In this document: one piece after another, positions 1 to 11,962 of the stretch
Numbering within the stretch: position 1 is the first letter of the stretch
Layout of the letters: the number at the start of each line of letters is the position of its first letter
Assembly: GCA_963575745.1 (NCBI GenBank)
Contig: CAUYUJ010015271.1
Span: 623,908-687,907 of the forward strand
Origin: Prorocentrum cordatum
Lineage: Eukaryota > Sar > Dinophyceae > Prorocentrales > Prorocentraceae
Direction of reading: 5' to 3'
Length of the DNA stretch: 64,000 nucleotides
Made by a program: the position numbers and the translations under genes
Notes under the pieces: generated by a model
Databases searched by the model: none
The model's input: only the letters and a program-made list of their open reading frames with translations
What the model was told of the DNA's origin: nothing

Positions 1-56
1 CCAGCGCCCTGCCTGGCCTCGCCGCGGCCACGCTCGTCGTCGTGGCGCCCGCGCAG
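1..56 (+). other. Possible upstream exon end with GT splice donor
   Basis: The first 56 bases stop at GCGCAG followed by GTCAGC, a good donor context. In frame 3 they read as a hydrophobic Ala/Val-rich stretch resembling the end of a signal peptide (LAAATLVVVAPAQ). This would suit the membrane protein encoded downstream. The phase joins correctly to an acceptor at 536-537 but not to the better pyrimidine-rich acceptor at 501-502, so the pairing is unresolved. It could equally be random GC-rich sequence. Confidence 0.3.
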
Positions 57-502
57 GTCAGCTTCACCCTTCCCGTGGCGCGATGGGTTGCCCGCGGTGA
101 CTGGACGTTGTGCAGCAATCTCTGCGGCCTTCGAGGAAACAATCAGAAGCATGAACTTTCGGAGGTTCGCGCGCATCTCTTGGACTGGAGCTGGACCCCC
201 CTGGCGGCCCGGGCGTTGCGTAATGGGGGGGGGCGATAAGATGAAGGGGGTCAAGGAAGGTGCACCTCTCGTGCACGAAATGAGACCACAAGGGGTTCCC
301 TGGGACCCACGAAAAGGGGCACGAAGGGAGTGCGCTTCTTCGCCCCCGTATTTATCGCCCTCCCCATTAAGCAGCGGCCAAGCGGCGCCTCCAGCGCCGC
401 CCTTCGCGCGTTCCGCGCGCCAGGCCGGGTGCAGCGCCGATGCAAGAAATCCGCCCGCACCTCCGAAAGTTTACGTTTGCACTGTCTTGCTGTTTCCTCC
501 AG

Positions 503-1224
503 GCGCGGGCGTGCGCACCCGCATGGTGGAGTGCCAGGGTGCGTGGGGGAGCGACGCCGTCGACCTGTGCAACGCCAACGCTGCCCCAGGATTCACCATG
601 GAGTCGTACATGCCTGCCTCCGAGTCCTGTGAGCAGTACACATTGTGCGCCTACGACTGGACCTGCCCAGGCGGCCCAGATCCTGTGACGGGCGAGGGCT
701 GCGAGGCGCAGGCATCGGGCGTAGCAGTGGCGCTCTGTGTCACGTTCCTCTGCTGTGTTTGCCTGATGTGCCGACTGGCCCGGAGAAGGTACAAAACGTT
801 GATGCCGACAGGCATCGTGTGGACGAGGGAAGAAGGACTTGACGACGGTGGCGGGAATCTTCGAGAGACGAACGATACTGCTCCAGAGGCAGCTACGTTT
901 GACATGGGTTCGGCAACAAGCTTTTCCCACAACGTCTTCCAAAAGGGGCAGACGGTGGATTATTGGTCAGCCGCCACAAAGACATGGCTGCCAGCCGAGA
1001 TCCTCGATGTCAGGGACGCCAGCTACGACATACGGGTTGGGGCTGCCGAGCAGACAGTGCACGGCGTAAGCGTAAAGGACCTGCGCGTGCCATTCGATGA
1101 AGTCGAATCGGCGAAGGTGCACGAGGTTCACACCCCCACACAGAGTGTATCCAACGCCGCAGGGGCACCAGAGCGTGCCACAGCGCACCTAGTGCCGGCG
1201 GCCGAGGATGTTTTCATCGTCTGA
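503..1224 (+). CDS. 3' exon of a single-pass membrane protein with a cysteine-rich ectodomain and a Tudor-like cytoplasmic tail
   Basis: This is a terminal coding exon. The pyrimidine-rich TGTTTCCTCCAG at 491-502 is a convincing acceptor, and the frame is open to TGA at 1222-1224. The frame also extends upstream to about 88, but that part looks intronic. Visible in order are a cysteine-rich ectodomain (CN, CEQ, LCAYDWTC, GCEAQ; about 540-715), one hydrophobic segment (GVAVALCVTFLCCVCLMC, about 720-775), a basic stop-transfer RLARRRYK, and a cytoplasmic tail. The tail holds KGQTVDYWSAATKTWLPAEI at about 947-1005, resembling Tudor/agenet-like modules common in dinoflagellate proteins. The ectodomain faintly recalls thrombospondin type-1 or EGF-like folds, but I cannot assign a family. 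It is the only plausible host gene here. Function is unknown, and the 5' exons lie outside the window or at 1-56. Confidence 0.6.
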
Positions 1225-1960
1225 TTTTTTTGCTCGATGTCCGAGACTTTTGTTTTGTAGGTCTTAAGGCTGTGGTCAATCTGATCTGGGGAGAATCTTG
1301 GGATTCCGATCGTAGAAAGTGATGCGAGCGAGTGGGCCTCAAGCCGTAGGTTCCTGCACTCTCGACGTGCAGACGATGTGCCAACTGGGAGGGTGTCTAC
1401 CATGCGCACCAAAGTGCACCTTGGTTCGGGGCAACCATAGGGTACCATAATCAAGGCACCATCCGTAGAGCATCAGAGGGCACCAACCAAAGGGCGCCAA
1501 GCGCGTCAACGGCCGACTGCGACTGCCAGCGCACCACAAGGCACCGGCCACAGCCCACCAACCAGAGGGCACCATAGGGCATCAACCACGTAGGGCACCA
1601 CGTGCGCCGGCGGCCGACTGCGTCATCCTAGGCACATAGGGCACCAACCAGAGAACATACTTCCATAGCCATAGGGCACCAACCACCAGACGTCATTCAA
1701 AGAGGGAACCAAGCATGCCAACTGCCGGCTGCGACACCTACGGCACCATAAGGCATCACCCTGCACCAGATGGTAGCCACCATGAGGCATCGGTCGCCAA
1801 CGGCCGACTGCGACACCGTGCCAGGTCTTCAAAGACTTGGTAACAAAACCCCGTCCAAAGCGCAAGCGTACTGATGGGGCAATCACATCCAGGGGGTGAT
1901 AACACATCCGGACACAAGCAACATTTCCTGAGTTCAGGAAAGTGTTGTCTGAAGCACAAT
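1225..1960 (+). repeat. Host 3' region followed by degenerate tandem repeat rich in GGGCACCAACC
   Basis: After the stop there is about 200 bp without a recognisable signal; no AATAAA is seen near the stop. From about 1430 to 1830 a degenerate repeat takes over, built from variants of CATAGGGCACCAACCA. A recurring CGGCCGACTGCGAC block occurs near 1510, 1613, 1720 and 1798, giving an irregular unit of 75-110 bp. The rest, to 1960, is unremarkable. Confidence 0.6.
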
Positions 1961-2099
1961 GGCTCGTGTGTGTGTGGAAAGCAGTGGATTGGGCGGGGAT
2001 GACGGTTTTGCTGGTCCATACGCCGCGAAAGTTGTAAGGGCTCCCATGTCCTATATCAAAATAGACGGCATCGGACAACAGAGTGTGAACAGGTTGCCG

Positions 2100-2440
2100 C
2101 GCGATGCAGTGCCAGGTGCCATGCCTGTTGCCGTGCCGTGCTCAGGTTTCAGAAGGCGAAAAAGTTGTGGTGCCGTGCTGTGCCTTGCCGTACACGCGTG
2201 CCGTGCCGTGCCGCGGTTGTTTTCGAGAGTGCGCAGAAGTTGTCGTTGCGTACCCGCGTGCAGTGCAGTGCCGTGCCGTGCCCGCGTGCCGTGCCGTACC
2301 ACGCTTTGGCTCGAGAGTGCGAAGCAGCTGCCGTGGCGTGCCAAGCCCTCGTGCCGTGTTCTGTTTCGAGGGTGCGACGAATTTGTTGCGTCGTGCATTG
2401 CCGCGCCCGCCAACCGTGCCGTGCTGGATTTCGAGAGTGC
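2100..2440 (+). repeat. CCGTGC-rich repeat with interspersed TTCGAGAGTGCG blocks
   Basis: The sequence alternates runs of GTGCCGTGCCGTGC with a TTTCGAGAGTGCG(A/C)AG block seen near 2220, 2310, 2366 and 2430, so the higher-order unit is roughly 65-90 bp. Open frames on both strands here result from this repetition and I do not count them as genes. Confidence 0.6.
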
Positions 2441-2446
2441 GAAAGT

Positions 2447-2591
2447 CGGCGGCGAGCGAGGGGGGGAAATGAGAAGGAAAAGGTTTTTTTTTCTTCGGGG
2501 AAGGCTTAGAACACTTCTCAGAAGGCTGGTGGATTTCCGAACCCTCTGAGAAGGCCCGTCCCTTCTCACTTCCCCCCTTCGCTCGCCGCCG
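2447..2591. repeat. 145-bp foldback (inverted repeat) element
   Basis: The left arm at 2447-2476 and the right arm at 2562-2591 are reverse complements over 30 bp with two mismatches (CGGCGGCGAGCGAG against CTCGCTCGCCGCCG at the tips). A second nested pair, CTTCTCAGA at 2514-2522 and TCTGAGAAG at 2545-2553, is perfect. The whole would fold as one hairpin. No protein is encoded. It may be a MITE-like element or a transcribed hairpin; no clear target duplication was seen. Confidence 0.65.
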
Positions 2592-3560
2592 AGAAAAAGG
2601 CTGCCGTGCCTCCTTTGCCGTCCTGGGGCCGCCATGTGGCGTCCTGGGTGCATTTTGAATGTGTCTTGGAGCCATGTGTCGCGGCATCGGTGACCAGCCC
2701 AGGCCGTCTTGGAGGCCAGCTTGCACATGCGCCTTGTTGTGCGTGTGGGACCAGTCGGAACGCTCAGGAACTGTCGGGACGGGGAGGGCGGTGCACGCGG
2801 CTGTGTGTTTCGAGGAGAGGGCCTTGGCATTCTGCCAGGTAGTCCTCGGCATTCTGCCACGCCTTAGCCTGCCAGGGAGCACGGTAGCGGGATCTATCCA
2901 TCAACCGTTGGACTCTACGTCAAGGCACCAACCGTCGGACAACCACAGGAAAGTCACCGGACAACCACGCGACCACCAAGCTACCAGAACCACATTTTCA
3001 CCACCAGCATCTTCGTTGTCTTGTTTCATTTCCACTGTCCTCACCATCTCGTTCCTCCTCGAATTCGTCCTCCTCCTTCTCATGTTTATCCTCTCCTGTC
3101 CTCCACCACATTGTGGTCCCCCTCTTTCTCCTCAGCCGTTCTGGCTCAGGCAGTCGCCCGAGCTTGCAACAGCATGCTTATTCGGAACGGCCACGTGTTG
3201 TTGCGAGCCAGCTGGCTCTTTTTCCACCGTGCTCTTGGGAACAATTTCTTCGCCTTGCTGCCCTTGCGGGGGCGGTGTCAACCATCCTGTCCCAGATTTT
3301 CCGCTAGGAGGCACACGGCACCGAAAGCTGATGAACCCGCCGTCCTCCCAGGACCACGTGAACCACGGTGGGGCAGCCCCAAATGCGGACGCAACCAGAG
3401 TTATGCGAGCCGCACTAGATGCTGGTGTGGCAGGATGGCCCCTACGCCGATCATCGCGACAGCACGCCGTGCTGCCCAAGCTGCTGGTCCTGATGGCGGT
3501 AGTGGTGGTTATGTTCAGCGTGGGCCTCGCGGTGCTTGGGTTCAGGGACCACGCAAGAGT

Positions 3561-4702
3561 ATGGATGTCTCTGCCCAGCTCACCTCCATCGAGAAGCACA
3601 TGTTGGAACAGTGCAGGCAGATGTTCAACAAGTCCGTCTCCCCGTCGACGGTGGACCCGAGGCATACTTGTGACGGCGATGATGGTCAGTCCGAAAAGGA
3701 CGAATGTGATGATGATGGTAATGATGGTGCTGAGGGAAACAGGCTTCGTGAGCGCGTCCATCACTTGGGCGAGTCCCTCCAGTCGGTCAAGAAGCGCGGC
3801 GACACCATCTCGGTTGCCGTGCGTAATGAACCCCAGCCAGCGCTTGACACTGCCAGGAAGCTCACTCAGGACAAGAAGCCCGTGTTCTCTCGTTATAATG
3901 CAGACGGGCTCAAGTTGGCGCGATGCAGGCTGCATTTCGACAAAAAGCCAGTCGGACATCAACGATGAAACGTACAGTCGTGTGGCTGATGCTCAACAGG
4001 TATTTAACGGTTCGCATGACAGGCAGGCAGCGGAGAGGGTCGATATCGAGGCTCTTCAGGTCGAACTGCAACCGACTATGAGGGCAGTGGCACCCGAAGC
4101 ACCAGTTGCAGAGGAGGTCTTCGACTTGCCCCAGGAGCAGCTCGCGAAGGAAGATGCCACCGAGGTCACGGCCATGGTGGAAACCTTGCTTTCCAGAAGT
4201 ACGCGGATCTTGCCAAGGCCCAGCCTCAGCAGAATCAGGCTCGGGCGCCCCAACCGCCACCTCCTGCTCCCGGCCCGGCTCCAGGCCAGGCTGTGGATGC
4301 CGTCGCTGGCGGGGTCCGCGGGGATGTGCGCGCAGGAGATGATGATGCTCATGTGGAGGGGCTTCGAAAGGACAGTGCTTCGGTCAGTTATGCGCGGCTG
4401 CAAGAAAGGAGGCAGGATATCATGCTCAAGAGTTTGCTGAGATCCTTCAGTCCATGTGCGCTCGCTCGGACAACAAAAGCAACGCTTGGGTTGACGAGGA
4501 TTTCGGTTTACCTGTGCCCGCGGTCTCGTGGGCCGCGCTGGCCATTGCAGGTATTCCACTTCCGCCTTTGAGAGGTGGGCCCAGCTTTCAGGCTGCTGCT
4601 GATCCTTGTAAGATCGATGCGGTCCTACGGCTCGTGCTGGGCAACTTTGCGGCGACGCCTCAAGGGGTCAGCGGCCATGACTGCTCGTGCACAAGAGGTT
4701 AG
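3561..4702 (+). pseudogene. Frameshifted ORF1-like relic of a LINE retrotransposon
   Basis: Protein-like sequence runs through three frames. Frame 3 carries MDVSAQLTSIEKHMLEQ up to LARCRLHFDKK. At the A5 run 3942-3946 it moves to frame 1 (SDINDETYSRVADAQQVF, then an acidic stretch with EEVFDLPQEQL). Near 4190 it returns to frame 3 (QKYADLAKAQPQQNQ, then a proline-rich linker and SARLQERRQ-like helix). Near 4422 it moves to frame 2 (EFAEILQSMCARSDNK through AALAIAGIPLPPLRG) and ends at 4702. Long charged helices and a Pro/Gln linker resemble the coiled-coil ORF1 proteins that precede endonuclease-RT ORFs in dinoflagellate LINEs. The family call is an inference from style; a decayed host coiled-coil gene is the alternative. 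No following ORF2 is recognisable. Confidence 0.45.
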
Positions 4703-6290
4703 TCCATCAGATCCCCTTACTGGTCAGGCAACGGCAGCAGGATGCGGCCTACGCCAGCATTGTCTCATCGCCTCCTCCTTCGTCAACCCTGAAACCAGCA
4801 AGTTGTCGAGCAGCGCGGCGGCCTTCGCGCGTCTTGCCGTCGGGCTCTGCTGGCCTCCGGAAGGTGAGGCTCCGATGGTTCCCCCCAGGGTGCTCCGGAT
4901 ATTCCCGGACCACCCAGGATGGCTTGCGCATTTAGATTTCTTTGTGCACTTACGCTCAGCGGAGGGCCTCAGCGAGGCCAGCATCGGGATCATTGGGCGC
5001 CCTGGCAAAGCTGCGCATGTTCCCGCAGAGCACTTTAGGATCCCCCGTAATCTTGGCATGAACACGGGGAGTCCGCTTGCGCGCATTTGCCGTGCGCCGA
5101 CTACTAACGGCACAATTGGCCACCGCATGCGCGGGCCTGGACTGGCCAGGCTGATGCAGGGGAACGCAGAGAACATGTTTTGGGAAGTGGGACCGCGCGG
5201 GCCTGTTGCCTTAGAGGGCACTTCAGATGCTCTTCGATTCCGCCAGCTAGCTTGCTGCGCTTATCAGCGACGCCCAGTAGATAGTCCATGTGGCCTTGTT
5301 CTCGCAGCTGCGGTCTGGGGCGGCGCCCTCGCCCGCGCTGCCAATGCCGACGGGCGCGCAGCCCGTAAGTCCGCCGCTTCGGCGCTTCAGCCTGGGGCGC
5401 GCCCCCAACCAGGCACGGGCCCACTTCGTTGATTGTGCCGAGGAGGGAACTTGCCCGAAACCTCGGGGCTGCAAAGAGTTTGGAGGGCGCCCCGGGGCCA
5501 CGCCAGCCCCGTGGGCGTCGGTCTTCTGCTGGCCCGAAGACGCGGGCGACAAGTTTTAAGTTTCGACGGGGTGGAAGTGGCCGCCCGAGACTTGCAGCGA
5601 GTTTTTGCTGTCCGCCCAGGAGCCCGCGGCCAGAGGCATGGCCGCGCGCGCATCTGAAGGTCGCTCTCCAGCACCTCTTTCCTGGCGCTGGGCCTTCGCC
5701 GCGCCTCGACGCCGCGATCCGCTCGATGCGAAGCCCGGCATCTCGGCGGCAAGGGCGCAGTTCCAGCGCGGGAGATCGGGCAAGAGCTGACAAACATTGC
5801 TGGGGGGACATGGGGGGCTTCGACGGGGCGGCGGCGGGCGGAGGTCGGTTATCCGCGGGGCCCCGAGACGACTGGCAGCCTCCGGCCCTGGCGGGCTCTG
5901 CGCGGACTAGGCGCAGGTTCGATGGGGCCAAGAAGCGTCGGCAGCAGACAGTTGTCGAGAGTTCGCCTGGCTTTGATTCCTGATCCAGCGGCCCTGCCTG
6001 GATGTGAAGCGAGACAGCTGTCTGTTCCCTGAGGGCCCCCCGCGGCCCCCGAAGGCCGGGCCCCCCCCGTCGAGGCAGTTTCTCGGTCGCGACCCCAGTT
6101 GAGCTCGCAGGTGCTTCGAAGAGCTGCAGCCGCCACGCGTCGCAATTTTTCGTTCTTTTCCCTACCTAGGCTCTGCGTGGAGGGTTCTTACTCTCTTAGC
6201 TTAAAAGGGCCGGGCAGTGGGTCCCGCCCCGGGCGGTTCCCCCGGCCCCCGCCCCGCCGTTCCCCCAGGTGCGCCCCCTTACCTTAGCTT
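4703..6290. other. GC-rich sequence with no recognisable gene
   Basis: Several long open frames exist on both strands, as expected at this GC content, but none shows a family motif and they overlap on opposite strands. A short stretch near 4770-4800 and 4860-5200 could be very decayed LINE sequence, but I cannot support it. From 6170 to 6290 the sequence is C-rich. Confidence 0.5.
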
Positions 6291-6295
6291 TGCGT

Positions 6296-6905
6296 ATCGC
6301 ATTTTAGATTCGCTTAGCTTAGCTTAGCTTACCTTAGCTTCATCTTAGCTTCGCGTAGCTGTAGCTTAGCTTAGCTTAGCTTATCGCATAATTGCATAGC
6401 CCAGCGTAGCATAGCACAGCGCAGCATACCATAGCATATCATAGCATTGCATAGCGCAGCCTAGCACAGCAGAGCAAACCATAGCGCAGCATCTCATAGT
6501 ATACCATAGCCGAGCATAACGTAGCGCAGCCTAGCGTAGCATAGCATAGCGCAACAGAGCGCAGCATAGCACAGCATAGCATATAATAGCATAGCGTAGC
6601 ATAGCATAGCATAGCGCAGCATAGCAGAGCATAGCATAGCATAGCAGCAAAGCAAAGGCAAAACAACATCAGCACCAGCAAAGCAAAGCACAATCAACGC
6701 AAAGCAAATAACATGCCTCGCTGTTGATGCTGATGTAGATGTAGATGCATGTGTAGATATTAATGTAGCTGTCGGTGTACATGTAGATGTTGCTTTCCTA
6801 GATGCCCCAACTCCTATGTAGGGTCGCACTGGGAATATATACATATATATACATTTATATATGTATATACATATATGTATATATGTATATATGTGTGTAT
6901 ATATA
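6296..6905. repeat. Microsatellite cluster: CTTAG / ATAGC pentamers, GTAGAT hexamers, TATACA
   Basis: From 6296 to 6390 the sequence is CTTAG-type pentamers. From 6395 to 6650 it becomes AGCAT/AGCGC pentamers. About 6722-6795 is GATGTAGATGTAGAT-type repeat. From 6836 to 6905 it is TATATACA repeat. No gene is present. Confidence 0.85.
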
Positions 6906-8101
6906 ACATCCTCGGCATGCTGTTGTACTCAGCGATCCAGGGCTGGCGGTCCTCGCCATCTTCTACGCGCGCGCGGAGAGGCTCGGCATGTTCCCGCGGC
7001 AGCTCTTCTAGATGTTTTCTTTCTGCTAGAGAAACCCAAAGGTGGTCGCAGGCCCGCCCCTTCCCTGGGGCTCTTCGCCCGGGATCTGGACAGGCTGCGC
7101 CGCCCCATTGCTGGCGCCTGCCTGGGTCGGGCCGCTCGGCCCCTCCGGTCTGGGGCCGGGCAGCCCCGCGGGGGCTTCGACGCGGCGGCAGGGCGCGCGC
7201 GCTGAGGGGGGCCTCTGCAAAATGTGAGGTAGCAGCCGGCGGGGGCCGGGGCGGCGGGGAATCTTCTGGGCCCTTCGCATTAACGTGGCTTCGTGATCGC
7301 GCGAGCCGTTGGAATGTGCGTGTAGTCCAAGTCAGAGCGTTGCTTAACCTCTGACGTAGTCTTCTTATCTTACGCCGCGGTGCTCGTCGCTGCCTGCTGG
7401 TATGTTTTGCAGAGCGTGGTCTGCCAGTTGGTGACATGCGCAGTGATGTTCGTCGAGGTCTGTGCCGCGTCGAGTGCGACTTGTCTTCGATTCGAAGTCC
7501 AGGCATCTACTTCGGTTTGCGCGTCGGCGACGATGCGACTTCGGCGCGCGGCGACCCGCGCTGCTCGGCGCCCAGCTCGCCGCGGACATGGTAGTTTCCT
7601 CGCGTCGCCGGCCGAGCTGGCGAAAAAGCTTGCGATGGCCCACGCCCCGAGCTGTCATTCGGCAGCCACTGCTGCAATTGTATCGCCTTCGGGCGCGGCA
7701 GGCGCGAGCTCGCTGCAAACGTCGTTTTCGTCAGACGCGCGCGCGCCAGCGCTCGCTGCAGCGCCGCTGCGGGAATCTGCCGCGAGACAATGGGCACATG
7801 AACGACAGGTGCGTGTATATGCATACAGCAGGGGCGCGACCAGCAGCTGCTTTCGAAACAGTGCCGTTGGGCGCGTCGGTCAGGGGACTTTCTGGGTTTC
7901 GATCGGTCTCGATGTCCGATGTTCCCCCTGCTCGCCTATGGGGCGCCTTTCACGGCCGAGCCGGTGCTCCACGGGGGCCCCGCGCGGCGTCGAGCAGCGG
8001 CCCCTGCCCTTCAGCGGGCCAGCGGCCTCTGGCAGAGCAGCCGCTCCCCGTCCAGGGGCCGTGTCCGCAACTGGGGCACCGTTTCCTCTGCGCGTGGTTC
8101 A
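6906..8101. other. GC-rich sequence without a recognisable gene
   Basis: Open frames on both strands overlap and carry no conserved motif. I see no promoter, RNA gene or element boundary. Decayed retroelement sequence is possible but unsupported. Confidence 0.45.
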
Positions 8102-8243
8102 CTTCTAATTCTGTGAGAGTTCTTTGATTTCTTGGGGGGCCAAGATCCCCTCATCTCTAATTCTTATGTCCCGGGCCTTTTCCTGGCTGGGGGGCCAGGA
8201 AAAATTAGGATCGAGCGCGATTAAACATTGGCACGATTAGAAA
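8102..8243 (+). repeat. Dispersed ~145-bp repeat with inverted ends, copy A
   Basis: This begins CTTCTAATT and ends CGATTAGAAATG, so the ends are inverted versions of TTCTAATC. Inside are TTGGGGGGCCAAGATC and TCCTGGCTGGGGGGCCAGGA, both self-complementary. A second copy lies at 11963-12109 in the same orientation with the same order of blocks. The structure suits a small non-autonomous DNA element (MITE-like). It encodes nothing. Confidence 0.65.
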
Positions 8244-11200
8244 TGGGCGACGCGCACCTCCCGAGCACGGGCCTCCGCGCTGGCGCAAGCCCCGTGGGCC
8301 TGTCCGTCGCGCGACGCTCTCCCTCTCCACCGCGCTTCGGCGGCGCGCGGGCAACTCTGCGCTGCGGCGAGATGACCGCGACCTCGTCGTTGACCTCGCG
8401 ATGATTTCGCCCGCTGCGGCTGCCCAATTTCCGGGGGCTGGGCCCCGGGCCCCTCGGGCGCCGCGTTGCGACGAGCCGGTCGGGTTCCACGGGCGAGCGC
8501 TCTTGCGCCGACCCCCGCCCGCCGCCTCCATCGGTCTAGCGTGACCAGCGCGCGGCAGAATAACTGGCAGGCTGTTGTCTTTTCGGGGCCTACTGGACTG
8601 GGGGCTGGGTGGTCGAGTCGGGGCATCTCCGCGGGGGGGGCCGCCCGCTGCGTGGACTGGCCGATTCACTCATCCGCAAGCAGTGGTCTTGCGAAGCAGC
8701 CGGGGCCCGACAGGCGCGGATCGACTGCGTCGGCGAGGATGTCGTGCTCGAGGCCCGCGGCAATTTTGACGATGACCTCATTTTCTGGCCCCGCCCGACC
8801 ATCTCCCGGTCGCGGGGCCCCACCCCCCCTCCCGGGAAGGGCCTCGACCCCCTCCTTCAAGATCCTGGCGGCCGGGAGATGCATCTTGAACGCTTCCTGA
8901 ATTTTAAACCGTGGGTGTGAGGTCGCAGCGGGTGTCTCTGCGACCCGGCTGGCGTTCCGCGAACGCAGCCGCGCGGCGCGCGCCGCCATATTTATGGCCC
9001 TGGGGAACAGCAATTCGTTCGAGCGAATTCTTCTGCAGAGCTTTCAGGCTGCAGGACATCTGGGCATTGCTACGTTGAGCGCCGTCGTATATGGCCGCAG
9101 CTAGCCCCGCGGCGACTGCGCGGGGGCCGCTCGCCTGCGCGACTGCAGTCAGAGGGGGCATTTCTGCCCCCAGCGAGGCCCCGTTGGATTGAGGCGCGCG
9201 GCGAGGGGGCGCGGCGCTCGAGGTCCCCCGGGCCAGGCGCAGCGCGCCAGGGCCCATCGCAGTCATGCGGCGATCAGAACCCTGACTGTTTCGGAGCGTC
9301 GGTTTGCGATGGGCCAATCAAGACGCCGACGGGCTTGCCAGGGATGCTCTCATCTTGCGCCTAGGCATCCGTCCTGAGACTCTCGAGGGCCAGGATGCTC
9401 TTGTGGCTCGTTCGCCGATGTTCGCCAGCATGTATTCTGCCGCTCTCTCCTGCGACCCTGAACTCGATTTTCGCCGCGCGCCCAGAGGACTCCGACCCAG
9501 GCTGATCATAATCCCGTCGAGGCACGACTTGTGTGAGTTTGGACCTGGGGTGGCGCGGAGGTGCAGGAAGTATTTCACCGTAGTCTTTTGGGAAGACCGC
9601 CCGACGACGGGATGCAAGGGCCTCCCCGCGGCTGTCAGAAGGCTCCGCGGAGCGGAGCTGAGTGGCCACAGGATAGGTGCCGCTCTTATATGGGTTGTTT
9701 GCCTCTGGTCTTCCATGCGAAGTGCGGCGTCTACTCCAGCAGACGCTGCGCGCGCTTCGCGTGGACTTGCCCTTCCTTGCCACTCCCAGGAGCTGAGGGC
9801 AAACGTTTTTTCGCACTCGTCGAGGCTTGCGCCCCCGCTAGTCGACGTCCGCGGAGGCGGCCGGCAGCTCGCGCGCTGGGCCCGCCCCGACCGCGGGGAT
9901 GCCCGCGCTGGCCGAGCGCAGCAAGGCACAGGAGCAGGCTGCCATAGCCTCCCCCTGCGGATGCAGTTTGCTGTTTTCTCCAGCTGCGCTCTGCCGCGGG
10001 CCCCCCCCCCGAGAACATATGCTTCTCCTCTTCCATGTCCTAATTCCCCCCCTCCTCCACTACCCCCCCCCCAATCCTTCTCGTCCTGCTCTTTCTCGTT
10101 CCTCGCCACCATCACCGTCGCCCTTTCCCCCTGCCCCGCGATGCCCCCTTGCCCCCCGCCCTTCCAGTCCCGCCCCGCGTCCCAATCTCCTGGATTCCCT
10201 GAAAGGCTCCTGCGGGAGGGAAAACCAAATGGGGGACGAACGGGGGGATATGGGGGGGAAACAAAGGGGAGGAAGGACCTGAAGGCGCATGTACAATTAT
10301 TCGGTGTACAAGTGCACTAGGAGCGCGAGCGGATAACCCCCAAATTGCGGCACCGAGCCTGCGCGGTAGGATTATCCCCCCCCGGAGAGGGCCCGCGGGC
10401 AGCCCCAGAGCGCTCCGCGAATTTCGAATCCCGCCCGATTTCTGCCCGCCTCGTCAAGAAGTGCCCCGGACGCTCCAAAGTTTTGCCGCCTCCTCTGTCT
10501 GTTCTTACCCTCGCTTTGTTGTTTTTGTGTTTTAAACTCGTCTTTGTTCCCCCTCGATCTCGTCTTCTTCCTCTTCTCCCCGTCCCTCGTCGTCCTACGG
10601 GCCGTTCCGAAACTACAGAGATATTGCCCACTGTTGAGGATAGTCTTGCGCAGAGCACAGTCAGCATGTGTGTGGAGGGACGAACGTCGGGGCCGTCAAA
10701 GCAGCATCAGCAAAAAAACAAACAACAAATTCACCCCGCAATCGGCCCCGAATAGTCGCAAGAGACTTCCCAGGACCGCCCCCAGTGGGCAAAAAAAACG
10801 AAAACTACAACTTCAAGGTTTTGGGCATCCTTCCGCCCAGAGACCTTGTCGTTTTTCTTGGCTCCGACGGGTCGCCTTCGGAAGCGCGATTCAATGTATG
10901 CAGCAGCCCCCGGAAAACGCATTGGAGACCCCGAAGATTAACCTCCAAAGGGACGCCACAGGTCTTCCAGACATGCTGTCGCCCACCCTCCCTTTTCCGT
11001 GCTCTCCTTCTCCTGCGCCACCTCACATTCGTCCCGCGTTCCCGCGCCTGTCCAGGGCGGTCTTGTGGCGGTTTTGTGCCAGGCTGAACCATCGTTTCTG
11101 AGCCTGGCCCCGCCCGCCGGCCGAGCCAGACGAACCGCGTGAAAGCACTGGCGTTCCCGCGGTCCCGCACGTTCCTAGCGATATTCGAAGCTTTTGCCCG

Positions 11201-11962
11201 CATATTCCCACGCGACAGGACTCCCCCTGACATGGCAGCCTTCACCGATTCTCCCCAGGGGGGGTCCTTCGAAACCTCCGTACAGGCCCGTCTCTCCACG
11301 TTCGCCTTGGGCCGAAAGTTTCACGCACCCCGGAGAATTCCATAGCGCGCGTCGAAGAGGCCACCAGTTCCAATATTGTCGCGACATAGGTGACCAAGGG
11401 AATTTCAAGTCGCCATCAGGAGACACAGCGCAGACTGTGCCCCCCCCCCCCCCGCACACCACACCACACAGCAGACAACTCCGAGAGGTGCCGCAATGAC
11501 CCGAGATGGCCCAACAATCCTTTGAGATGGCCACAACACGGCCCCGAGAGATCGCCAAAATTTCTTTTGCTGCCAAGCCAATTGCTACTACTTTGTGCTG
11601 CCGCCGCTGAAGCTGCTGCTGCTGTGCAGCGGGCGCCGGGAATTTCTGAGAAGGGTGGTGCGGTTTCCAGGAGGCTTGGTGCGTTCCAAACGCTCGGGTC
11701 AATGTCGGATCGCCGTTTTAGTTTGGCCGCGGTTGGTTTCGGCTCGCCGTTTCGGGCCGCCCTTGGATGTAGTTGAATCGAATCCATAAGTCCCGAGCGT
11801 ACGATGACCGACTCGGCTTGGGACCTGTATGTTTTGTCAGCCATTGAAGTTCAATGTGACTCAATGGCGCCATGGCCTGCGCTAGAATTTGAGCGCGTGT
11901 GAAATGCGCAATGATTATTTAATGGCCATTTTTTCCAATATATACGCGCATACACATTGTTC
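8244..11962. other. GC-rich sequence without a supportable gene
   Basis: About 3.7 kb between the two copies of the 145-bp repeat. Many open frames overlap on both strands. The most protein-like pieces are a minus-strand frame at 8666-8930 and a plus-strand frame at about 10780-10960 (GKKNENYNFKVLGILPPRD), neither recognisable. From 9990 to 10240 the sequence is strongly C-rich. Fragments of old LINEs are likely but cannot be demonstrated. Confidence 0.45.

Noticed and set aside
2659-3560. 5' part of the 593-codon frame as a gene
   Set aside because: Only sequence from about 3561 onward looks protein-like, and it uses three frames; the upstream portion is C-rich with no motif.
9304-10320. 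338-codon plus-strand frame
   Set aside because: GC-driven open frame with no recognisable motif; the complementary strand is equally open.
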